DNA of 7,595 nt from Candidatus Methanophagales archaeon ANME-1-THS. Lineage in GTDB: Archaea > Halobacteriota > Syntropharchaeia > Alkanophagales > Methanospirareceae. Shown here one piece after another: positions 1 to 5,179 of this stretch. The notes under the pieces were generated by a model that was not told the DNA's origin, did no database searches, and worked only from the letters and a program-made list of their open reading frames with translations. Where the stretch lies: assembly GCA_004212135.1 (NCBI GenBank), contig RXIE01000065.1, positions 1 through 7,595 on the forward strand. The letters are read 5' to 3'. A program made the translations under genes and the position numbers. Each line of letters begins with the position of its first letter. Position 1 is the stretch's first letter.

Positions 1-1212
1 CTGCACAAGGGAAGCCAGGGAAGCCGTCAAGGATGACCAGTCAAGGCCCATGATCAAGTCCCGGTTCGTCTCCGCCCAACCCGGGAAGAAGACGAAGAAC
101 TCTTCTGATACCCCGGTCCGTATCCACAGGAGCTGGGGTACTGAAAGGAGCAGGATCGGCAGAACCAGAAAGATGAGGGTTTTCCAATCCCTGTTTTTGA
201 TAACCGAAAGAGACGCAAGACAGACAGCGACAAAACCCGTCGCAATAAAAGAATGTGCATGGATATACGGGAGCAGGCCGATGAGCATGCCGGCGAGCAT
301 CAGCTCCTTCGGTCTTCCTGCTCCTTCTGACGCAGACGTCTTTGCAGGCTTAGCCTTATCCGCACACAGCGCATCGAAGAGCAGCAGGTATACGACAAAC
401 GAGATCGCCATACCGATAATCGCGGTTCGTTGCGGCATGATAACCGCGTATAAGGGATTCAGGAAGTGGATGTCCAGGGATTGGAGATTCGGGGGAAAGC
501 CAGAGAGGATGAAAATGAGCGTGGCTCCTATCCCTGCACTCTTAATTCCCGTCAATCTAAACGCGAGGAAGTACAAGAGGGCGAAACATGAGAGTTGAAA
601 TAAGAGATTTGGAATGATAATCGAAAGTCTCAGGTCCAGACCGCTCTTCAGTAATACCGCAGAATAGAAATCCATGAGGATTGGATACTGCGTTTTCACG
701 TGGAGAAACTGGGGATTATCCAGCGGAAAGGGAAACGCGTCTCTATACACAAACGACGTGATGAGCGACGTATGGAAGGGGTAATCAGCCCACACGGTAT
801 GGAACGCAGAGAGATTACCCGCACTGTCGGGGCGAAAAACACCGGAGAAGTTCATACCCAGCACGTAGAGCAGCAGGAATACGAGAAAGGAAAGAGTCGC
901 TCTATCCTCATACCACACCGTCACCATCTCGTTCTTGAACTCGGCAAGAACAATTTTCCCGGATTTCTTCGCCATGCCAAGCAATAAGATCACCGCGATA
1001 CAAGCGCAGAGCAGAATGCTGATAAGGATAAGACTCATGCGTAATGACCCTATGAGATCGTAAAGGAGGAAGATGAGCCATATTGAGCCTGCATGGCCAA
1101 CGACGATCGAGAAAAAAACTCGTTCGATACCCTGGAACTGGTAATCGAGGAGATAAGAGATGGAAAGACCGAGTAAAAAGCTCACCAGGATGAGAATGAT
1201 CACGAGGAACAT
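1..1212 (-). CDS. Polytopic membrane protein, GT-C glycosyltransferase-like (partial, C-terminus beyond left edge)
   Basis: I translated the minus strand from the ATG at 1212 and found 404 uninterrupted codons to base 1, with no stop, so the gene continues past the left edge. The protein is very hydrophobic. Likely membrane helices lie near residues 1-21, 33-54, 58-80, 105-121, 197-219, 225-240, 262-282, 303-335 (probably two) and 345-364. A first large loop (about 122-180) holds WADYPFH (141-147), followed by a QYPILMDF stretch (175-182). Later come MPQR (259-262) and LLPYIHAHSF (313-322). An acidic residue in the first loop after the early helices, followed by a Pro/Phe/His-rich segment, resembles lipid-linked-sugar GT-C enzymes (PMT/GT39-like families) in the cytoplasmic membrane. 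That assignment is inference, and the donor and acceptor are unknown. An ATG at 1222 is out of frame. The start at 1212 is supported by a TATA-like box 26 bases upstream. The frame carries continuous hydrophobic coding sequence, unlike all other frames here. Confidence 0.85.
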   Translation of the reverse strand, partial: MFLVIILILVSFLLGLSISYLLDYQFQGIERVFFSIVVGHAGSIWLIFLLYDLIGSLRMSLILISILLCACIAVILLLGMAKKSGKIVLAEFKNEMVTVWYEDRATLSFLVFLLLYVLGMNFSGVFRPDSAGNLSAFHTVWADYPFHTSLITSFVYRDAFPFPLDNPQFLHVKTQYPILMDFYSAVLLKSGLDLRLSIIIPNLLFQLSCFALLYFLAFRLTGIKSAGIGATLIFILSGFPPNLQSLDIHFLNPLYAVIMPQRTAIIGMAISFVVYLLLFDALCADKAKPAKTSASEGAGRPKELMLAGMLIGLLPYIHAHSFIATGFVAVCLASLSVIKNRDWKTLIFLVLPILLLSVPQLLWIRTGVSEEFFVFFPGWAETNRDLIMGLDWSSLTASLASLVQ

Positions 1213-1234
1213 GTAATTGCATAATTTCCTCTGG

Positions 1235-1242
1235 TTTTTAAA
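1235..1242 (-). promoter_or_regulatory. Putative TATA box for the membrane protein gene (leaderless)
   Basis: On the minus strand this reads TTTAAAAA, centred about 26 bases before the ATG at 1212. The A-rich CAAAT just upstream could serve as a BRE. The spacing is what an archaeal leaderless transcript would need. No Shine-Dalgarno is well placed for the 1212 start: a GAGG lies about 15 bases away. Confidence 0.4.
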
Positions 1243-1319
1243 GATTTGCTCAGACTGCGGTAATGAGAAGAATTAAAACTGCTTTTCGTGGTGAGATACC
1301 ATTTTGATGAGTAAATTAG

Positions 1320-1326
1320 AAATATA
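1320..1326 (+). promoter_or_regulatory. Putative TATA-like box for the UbiD-family gene
   Basis: AAATATA is centred about 30 bases upstream of the ATG at 1353. No Shine-Dalgarno is visible just before that ATG, so a leaderless or near-leaderless transcript is plausible. The whole divergent gap (1213-1352) is AT-rich, so a chance match is possible. Confidence 0.3.
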
Positions 1327-1352
1327 CCAGAGCGCTATATCACTAACCAAAG

Positions 1353-2723
1353 ATGAGAAAATTCAAAGATACCCTGGCGCGAGAAGGAAGGTTAATCGAG
1401 GTTGAAGACGAAGTCTCCTCGAAATACGAGGTAGCAGCTCGTTGTAGAGAGCTTGAGCACCGAGGGCTGCCTATTCTCTTCCACAAGGTCGATGGCACGC
1501 ATACGGTTCTCATGAATCTGCTGGGTGGGAGAGCTATGCTCGCAGAGTTGCTCGGCACGTCGGCCGATAACCTCGTGCATGTCCTGTCTGGCATCCCGGA
1601 AAGCGGCTCTGAACGTAGCAAAGTGCGCATAGTAGAGGACTCACCGACAAACGAGGTGGTAAAAGAGCCTGATTTAGGCGGGCTGCCGATCTTAACCTAT
1701 TTCCGGGGCGATGCGGGTGCGTATATCACAGGAGGCATAATCGTTGCGGAATTGGACGGCGTGATCAATGCCTCCTTTCACCGGATGCTGGTATTAGATG
1801 AACATCGAGTAGCCGCGCGGCTTGTTCCCTCTCGTCACCTGTATAAGATGCATCGTGACGCGATCGAACGGGGCGAGGAATTGAAGGTGGGGATCGCGAT
1901 AGGAGTAAATCCGTTGATTCTTCTCGCCGCAGCGACACGGGTCCCACCGGGAAAGGAGTTTGAATACGCATCGGCATTGAAAAACCTTTCTTTATGTGGG
2001 GCACCGCCCCACGACCCCGCAAGCCCTGTAAGGGCTTTAAAGAAAGCTTTACCAAAGAAACATTCTACTTCATCTGCATTGAAAATCGAACCGGTAGAGC
2101 TCTTCAAATTGGGGAATGGGATCGCCATACCGCATGCTGAAATCGCTTTTGAAGGGGTTATAGGTGTGGAAAGGGCAAAAGAAGGGCCCTTCCTGGATAT
2201 CACGGGCACGTATGACCGGATACGAGAAGAGCCGGTCATCACGTTGACGCGGATGTATCACCGCAAAGACCCGATCTATCATGCGATTCTTCCCGGGGGT
2301 AAGGAGCACCGGCTGCTCATGGGCGTGCCCTATGAACCTTTGATCTATAGAGCGGTCGAGCATGTGGCACGGGTGAAGAATGTGTTTCTGACCGACGGCG
2401 GATGTTGCTATTTGCATGCCGTGGTGCAGGTGAAGAAGGACCGCGAGGGTGAGCCCAAGAATGCGATCATCGCGGCCTTTGCCGCACATCCGAGCCTCAA
2501 ATGCGTTGTTGTGGTGGATGAGGATATCGACCTCTTCAATCCGAGTGAGGTGGAGTATGCGATCGCGACGAGGGTGAGATGGGATGAGGATATCATGCTG
2601 ATCCCGGGTGTAAGGGGCTCGTCACTCGATCCCACCGCTCAAACCGGACTGACAACCAAGGTTGGGATCGATGCAACGAAGGAGTTGGGTGAGGAGCAGA
2701 GGTATGCGCGAGTCACAGGCTGA
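1353..2723 (+). CDS. UbiD-family decarboxylase (candidate archaeal anhydromevalonate phosphate decarboxylase) with an in-frame insertion
   Basis: This 456-residue protein matches the UbiD family along its length. The middle segment AYITGGIIVAELDG (123-136) is followed by NASFHRMLVLD (139-149), whose Arg fits the family's catalytic Arg. PHAEIAFEG (260-268) carries the paired glutamates of the active site. The C-terminal part has ILPGGKEHRLLMG (312-324), HPSLKCVVVVDEDIDLFNP (379-397) and a TGLTTKVGIDAT stretch (431-442). UbiD enzymes use prenylated FMN made by UbiX. In archaea a member of this family makes isopentenyl-type precursors by decarboxylating trans-anhydromevalonate phosphate, and the 422-residue length without the insert fits that group. 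The exact substrate is inference. Residues 211-244 (NLSLCG...SSALK) interrupt the usual junction EFEYASALK / IEPVELFKL and correspond to the 102-bp insertion at 1983-2084. There are no stops or frameshifts, so the protein may still be functional. The gene is convergent with hisG, 8 bases apart. Confidence 0.92.
   Translation: MRKFKDTLAREGRLIEVEDEVSSKYEVAARCRELEHRGLPILFHKVDGTHTVLMNLLGGRAMLAELLGTSADNLVHVLSGIPESGSERSKVRIVEDSPTNEVVKEPDLGGLPILTYFRGDAGAYITGGIIVAELDGVINASFHRMLVLDEHRVAARLVPSRHLYKMHRDAIERGEELKVGIAIGVNPLILLAAATRVPPGKEFEYASALKNLSLCGAPPHDPASPVRALKKALPKKHSTSSALKIEPVELFKLGNGIAIPHAEIAFEGVIGVERAKEGPFLDITGTYDRIREEPVITLTRMYHRKDPIYHAILPGGKEHRLLMGVPYEPLIYRAVEHVARVKNVFLTDGGCCYLHAVVQVKKDREGEPKNAIIAAFAAHPSLKCVVVVDEDIDLFNPSEVEYAIATRVRWDEDIMLIPGVRGSSLDPTAQTGLTTKVGIDATKELGEEQRYARVTG
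1983..2084 (+). mobile_element. In-frame 102-bp palindromic insertion with near-duplicated flanks, inside the UbiD-family gene
   Basis: The insertion is exactly 34 codons (N211-K244) and stop-free. CATCGGCATTGAAAAAC (1969-1985) and CATCTGCATTGAAAATC (2071-2087) are 102 bases apart and match at 15 of 17 positions, including a perfect 10-bp core GCATTGAAAA. This resembles a target-site duplication, or else slippage around a repeat. Removing one copy plus the insert joins EFEYASALK directly to IEPVELFKL, which is how the family normally reads. The inserted peptide is Pro/Lys-rich and low in complexity, so it is probably a surface loop just before the catalytic PHAEI segment. It is comparable in concept to Rickettsia palindromic elements that sit in frame in genes. 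That comparison is by analogy only, since I cannot show homology. An archaeal bulge-helix-bulge intron is a less likely alternative. Confidence 0.7.
1986..2046 (+). repeat. Three-stem inverted-repeat structure of the insertion
   Basis: An outer stem, CTTTCTTTA (1986-1994) with TAAAGAAAG (2038-2046), is 9 bp and perfect. It encloses a 7-bp hairpin GTGGGGC-ACC-GCCCCAC (1996-2012) and a second 7-bp hairpin AAGCCCT-GTA-AGGGCTT (2021-2037), with an 8-base linker. The result is a compact three-way junction. Both inner hairpins have three-base loops. A short tail (2047-2070) contains CTTTACCAAAG, which can itself form a weak 4-bp hairpin. Confidence 0.8.
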
Positions 2724-2731
2724 ACGCTCCA

Positions 2732-3619
2732 CTATTTCACGATCTTGGTGATATCAATCTCTATGATATCCTCAGCACCCAGGCTCTTCAATTTGGGTAT
2801 TAAAATGTTCACCTCGTGCTTGCTCACCACGGTCTCCACCGCGTAATACCGTTTATTACGGTCGGACCCGTAAAGTTGTGCGATCGTTGGCCTCTTCATT
2901 GCCGGCAGTCCAGAGACCACCGCCTCCAACTTATCCTCCGCAACGTTCATGCTGAGCAATACCCGACCCCGTGCCTCGATCACGCCTGAGAGCAGTGTTT
3001 TTATCTCCTCGATCTCCTTTCTCTTTGCCGGGTCACGCCACGACTCTTTGTTCGCAATCAACTTCGTTGAGGACTCCAGTATCGTATCAATGATCCGCCA
3101 GTTATTCTTCCGAAGTGTCTCGCCCGTCTCGGTCAGCTCGATGATGCCATCCATCATGTCCTTTGCTTCGGTCGCGCCGTACGAGAAGAAGATCTGCACC
3201 GGGATGCCCAGTTTGTCGAAGAAGGATTTGGTGAGGTTAGGATATTCCGTGCTTATCTTACTATTCGGTTTTATGTCCTTCGCCTCTTGTATAGCGGTCC
3301 GCTCGGCTTGCACTGCGAGGACGATCTTAACCGTGCTTTCTTTTTCCGCCGTTTTGCTATAGCGCAAGTCCGCGATCTCCACGACGTCCGCACCACGTTC
3401 CTCGATCCAATCCTTGCCAGTAATGCCAATGTCAAAATAACCCTTCTCGACGTACTCTGGTATCTCCTGCGGTCTCAGTATCTTCACCTTCTCGATCCGT
3501 GGATCATCGATCTTCGGGCTGTATTCCCGACTCGTTACTTTTATCTCCAGGTCCGCCTGCTTGAATAATAACAGGGTCTGTTCTTCTAAACTGCCCTTGG
3601 GTATCGCTACGCTTATCAT
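2732..3619 (-). CDS. hisG: ATP phosphoribosyltransferase, long form (HisG)
   Basis: HisG condenses ATP with PRPP to make phosphoribosyl-ATP, the first and feedback-controlled step of histidine synthesis in the cytoplasm. The 295 residues begin with VAIPKGSL (4-11). They carry DIGITGKDWIEE (63-74) and the PRPP-binding stretch GATEAKDMMDGIIELTETG (148-166), followed by ETLRKNNWRIIDT. Residues from about 216 to 295, with the segment LLSMNVAEDKLEAVVSGLPA (221-240), form the C-terminal ACT-like regulatory domain. This is therefore the self-sufficient long form, which binds histidine and does not need HisZ. Length and domain order are normal. Transcription runs toward the UbiD gene with only 8 bases between the two stop codons, so the transcripts may overlap at their 3' ends. 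The start codon is preceded by an AT-rich hairpin at 3623-3645 and no obvious Shine-Dalgarno. No other his gene is in the window. Confidence 0.96.
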   Translation of the reverse strand: MISVAIPKGSLEEQTLLLFKQADLEIKVTSREYSPKIDDPRIEKVKILRPQEIPEYVEKGYFDIGITGKDWIEERGADVVEIADLRYSKTAEKESTVKIVLAVQAERTAIQEAKDIKPNSKISTEYPNLTKSFFDKLGIPVQIFFSYGATEAKDMMDGIIELTETGETLRKNNWRIIDTILESSTKLIANKESWRDPAKRKEIEEIKTLLSGVIEARGRVLLSMNVAEDKLEAVVSGLPAMKRPTIAQLYGSDRNKRYYAVETVVSKHEVNILIPKLKSLGAEDIIEIDITKIVK

Positions 3620-3622
3620 TTC

Positions 3623-3645
3623 ACTTTTTCTTTTTTAGAAAAAGT
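3623..3645 (-). promoter_or_regulatory. AT-rich hairpin directly before the hisG start codon
   Basis: ACTTTTTCT (3623-3631) and AGAAAAAGT (3637-3645) form a perfect 9-bp stem with a 5-base loop. It ends three bases before the hisG ATG at 3619. If transcribed, it would sit in the hisG leader and could limit ribosome access. It may equally be just the end of a dispersed repeat (3623-3706). A regulatory role is inference. Confidence 0.35.
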
Positions 3646-3687
3646 AAACCTTACTAAAAGAAAAACTATTGCTCTGATAACCGCTTC

Positions 3688-3696
3688 AAATATAAG
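3688..3696 (-). promoter_or_regulatory. Putative TATA box for hisG
   Basis: On the minus strand this reads CTTATATTT, preceded by purine-rich AAAGGAA as a possible BRE. It would place transcription start near 3665 and give a leader of roughly 45 bases that includes the AT-rich hairpin. The box is fairly symmetric and could also serve rightward transcription toward the gene at 3776, so its direction is uncertain. Confidence 0.35.
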
Positions 3697-3775
3697 TTCC
3701 TTTGGTAGACACGGGGACCTCATGATAAGATAACCTATTTTTCAGCCAGAGCTCTCTCTTTTAAACGGACGGTGT

Positions 3776-4126
3776 ATGCTACAATATCTCGTCTATTTCC
3801 TGGTTGGGGGAGCGGTGGTTACCGCGATAAGCGTGCTCGCAGAGAAGGGGCATCCACTCCTGGCAGGTGTCGTGACGTTATTCCCGAGCATCACGCTCGT
3901 CTCCTTTTACTTCATTGGAAAATCCACAGGCAATGAAGCGGTTGCCGCAACGGCGAAGTCATGTTTCATAGCTCTATCGGTCTGGATACCCTATATCCTG
4001 ACCATTATATGGCTGAGCCCACGGATCGGAACCAACAAAGCGCTGGTCATCGGCGTGCTCATCTTTATCGTTCTGGCATGTGCGCTCATCTATGCGAATC
4101 GATTTGTTGGGGTGGTGCAGACGTAG
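3776..4126 (+). CDS. GlpM-like small membrane protein (DUF3147-type)
   Basis: The 116 residues form four hydrophobic helices, about 4-22, 28-48, 59-80 and 88-106, with almost no soluble part, so this is an inner-membrane protein. The segment HPLLAGVVTLFPSITLVSFY (26-45), followed by GNEAVAATAKSC and WIPYI, resembles bacterial GlpM, which is of similar length and has the pattern YIAGLIPLFPTFALIAHY. The molecular role of this family is not established, and I infer no substrate. The start is the first ATG of the frame. A GGACGGTG stretch lies right against it, too close for a standard Shine-Dalgarno. The unrecognised gene at 4189 follows 62 bases later on the same strand and may be co-transcribed. 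Confidence 0.8.
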   Translation: MLQYLVYFLVGGAVVTAISVLAEKGHPLLAGVVTLFPSITLVSFYFIGKSTGNEAVAATAKSCFIALSVWIPYILTIIWLSPRIGTNKALVIGVLIFIVLACALIYANRFVGVVQT

Positions 4127-4188
4127 TGCTATTCTCACCTCTCATTCGCAACCCCTAAATCCTGCAATGCACATATCTTTTTGTAGGC

Positions 4189-4584
4189 ATGACTGAATCC
4201 ATCAAGGGTAAAGTACCACTGGATGCTCAGGTTTACCTGAACGAAGCAGAATTGGATAATGCGCAGGTGTATGTCCATCTCAAGGGTTACGCGAGAGCGA
4301 CCGTAACGCACCTCGATATCGAGCATCCCGAGCTTGCCTGGTTAATACCTCCCAAAACGCGAACCTTCATCTGGATTATTGGTATTGAAAATGGCATACT
4401 GATAAGAACGGAAGAGGATGATACGGTGAAGATCCTGCAGCCGTTACTGAACAACGTGCTCCAACCGGGTGGGAAGACCAAAACCTGTGTTGGTGGTAAA
4501 TCTGATGGTATCTTCATCGGATTTCGAAGACGCGAACTCAGCAAGCTCGAGCAATTAGCAGAGACCCTCTTCTCTGAGCACTAA
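4189..4584 (+). CDS. Hypothetical protein, 131 residues, function not recognised
   Basis: I do not recognise this family. The protein is soluble, with no signal peptide or membrane helix. It opens with VPLDAQVYLNEAELDNAQVY (9-28). A hydrophobic strand-rich core around 57-72 (TRTFIWIIGIENGILI) and a Gly-rich stretch near 92-107 (QPGGKTKTCVGGKSDG) follow. The end is a charged helix (RRRELSKLEQLAETLFSEH). Predicted alternating strands suggest a compact alpha/beta domain. Reading-frame quality, codon use similar to its neighbours and independence from longer opposite-strand frames support a real gene. It follows the GlpM-like gene on the same strand and is convergent with the TPR gene. The start at 4189 is the first in-frame ATG, and no strong ribosome site is seen. 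Confidence 0.72.
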   Translation: MTESIKGKVPLDAQVYLNEAELDNAQVYVHLKGYARATVTHLDIEHPELAWLIPPKTRTFIWIIGIENGILIRTEEDDTVKILQPLLNNVLQPGGKTKTCVGGKSDGIFIGFRRRELSKLEQLAETLFSEH

Positions 4585-4605
4585 GCCTTCGGTATTGAAC
4601 GCTTG

Positions 4606-4688
4606 ACCAAAGAAACAGTTAGAAAGAAAAACTGCTCGAATGGGCCATTCTCTTTCTTAGTAAAGGTTCTTTCTTGTAGAAAGAAAGT
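4606..4688 (+). repeat. Hairpin-rich repeat-like element filling the convergent gap
   Basis: The gap between two convergent genes (4585-4688) is almost entirely this element, which ends against the TPR gene's stop codon at 4689-4691. It starts ACCAAAGAAAC (4606-4616). An AGAAAGA/TCTTTCT stem (4621-4627 with 4651-4657) encloses the hairpin GAATG-GGC-CATTC (4638-4650). AGTAAAGGTT (4659-4668) leads into a last hairpin (4667-4685). The nested stem-in-stem plan recalls the insertion at 1986-2046, and the ACCAAAGAAAC word is identical to bases 2051-2061 there. Confidence 0.5.
4667..4685. terminator. Possible bidirectional transcription terminator hairpin
   Basis: TTCTTTCT (4667-4674) and AGAAAGAA (4678-4685) form a perfect 8-bp stem with loop TGT, placed between two convergent genes. 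On the minus strand it starts a few bases after the TPR gene's stop. Archaeal termination depends mainly on T-rich tracts, and both strands are only moderately T-rich here, so the role is tentative. Confidence 0.35.
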
Positions 4689-5114
4689 TTATTCGAGCTC
4701 GTCACAATTCGTTACCCAGTAATGATACAGATCCTCTTCGATCACTTCCGCCTTCTCGATATTCTTCTTCGCTCGCTCCTTATCGCCCATGAGTTCATAC
4801 ACATGCCCGAGATTGCGGTACGCCCGTGCGCCAAAATCGATTAAATACCGTTCGAGATTGATCGCCTCTTCAAAGTTCGCGATCGCCTTCTCATAGATGC
4901 CCAGCTCCGCATAGGCAATTCCACAATCGTTGTACGCCTTAGCCAGATGGGTGAGTCGTGGTTTATCCTCGATGATCAGCTCGAAAAGTTCGACCGCTTT
5001 CCAGTACTTCTTCATCTTTAGATATTCATTCCCCACGTCGATCATCTGCGCGGGGTCTTCAAAACGCTTCTTTGGGCGTGCTTCCTCTGCGTGCATACCT
5101 ATGAATGAAAGCAT
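4689..5114 (-). CDS. Small tetratricopeptide-repeat (TPR) protein
   Basis: The 141 residues consist almost wholly of three TPR units at about 24-57, 58-91 and 97-130. They show the usual pattern, for example GNEYLKMKKYWKAVELFE, GIAYAELGIYEKAIANFEEA and GHVYELMGDKERAKKNIEKA. TPRs form helical-hairpin stacks that bind partner proteins. No enzymatic domain, signal peptide or membrane helix is present, so it is probably a cytoplasmic adaptor with an unknown partner. The start is ambiguous. The first ATG is at 5114, but a good TATA-like box (5121-5129) sits 29 bases before the second in-frame ATG at 5096 (MHAEEARP), which would give a 135-residue leaderless product. The first TPR is unaffected either way. 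The gene lies downstream of leuB on the same strand but seems to have its own promoter. Confidence 0.88.
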   Translation of the reverse strand: MLSFIGMHAEEARPKKRFEDPAQMIDVGNEYLKMKKYWKAVELFELIIEDKPRLTHLAKAYNDCGIAYAELGIYEKAIANFEEAINLERYLIDFGARAYRNLGHVYELMGDKERAKKNIEKAEVIEEDLYHYWVTNCDELE

Positions 5115-5120
5115 TGGAAG

Positions 5121-5129
5121 TTTAAATAA
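5121..5129 (-). promoter_or_regulatory. TATA box and BRE for the TPR gene
   Basis: On the minus strand TTATTTAAA is preceded by purine-rich GGAAAG, a good match to an archaeal BRE plus TATA box. Its centre is 29 bases from the ATG at 5096 but only about 11 from the ATG at 5114. This favours the downstream start with a leaderless transcript. Confidence 0.5.
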
Positions 5130-5179
5130 CTTTCCATATTTTGAAAAATTCCGTAAGCTCGGATCGAACGTATAAGGAC

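Larger units (their letters stand above)
3623..3706 (-). repeat. Hairpin-bearing repeat-like element upstream of hisG
   Basis: Read on the minus strand, this 84-base segment starts ACCAAAGGAAC (3706-3696). It contains AGTAAGGTTT (3655-3646) and ends with a hairpin closing in AGAAAAAGT. The 83-base segment at 4606-4688 on the plus strand starts ACCAAAGAAAC, contains AGTAAAGGTT and ends with a hairpin closing in AGAAAGAA, in the same order. The middle portions differ. Low complexity (AAAG/CTTT) could inflate the similarity. Confidence 0.45.

Noticed and set aside
50..598. Plus-strand open frame of 182 codons
   Set aside because: It lies opposite the membrane-protein gene, its product is Arg/Ser-rich with no family pattern, and the minus strand shows continuous helix-rich coding sequence.
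908..1222. Minus-strand frame starting at the ATG at 1222
   Set aside because: It is out of frame with the real gene starting at 1212, and its product is Pro/Arg/His-rich without recognisable features.
1983..2084. Archaeal bulge-helix-bulge intron explanation for the insertion
   Set aside because: The length is an exact multiple of three with no stops, and I see no convincing bulge-helix-bulge pairing at the boundaries. Not fully excluded without folding.
1343..2635. Several minus-strand open frames opposite the UbiD-family gene
   Set aside because: They are shadows of a clearly recognised conserved gene.
3758..3765. TTTTAAAC as a TATA box for the gene at 3776
   Set aside because: It lies only about 14 bases before the ATG, which would put transcription start inside the gene.
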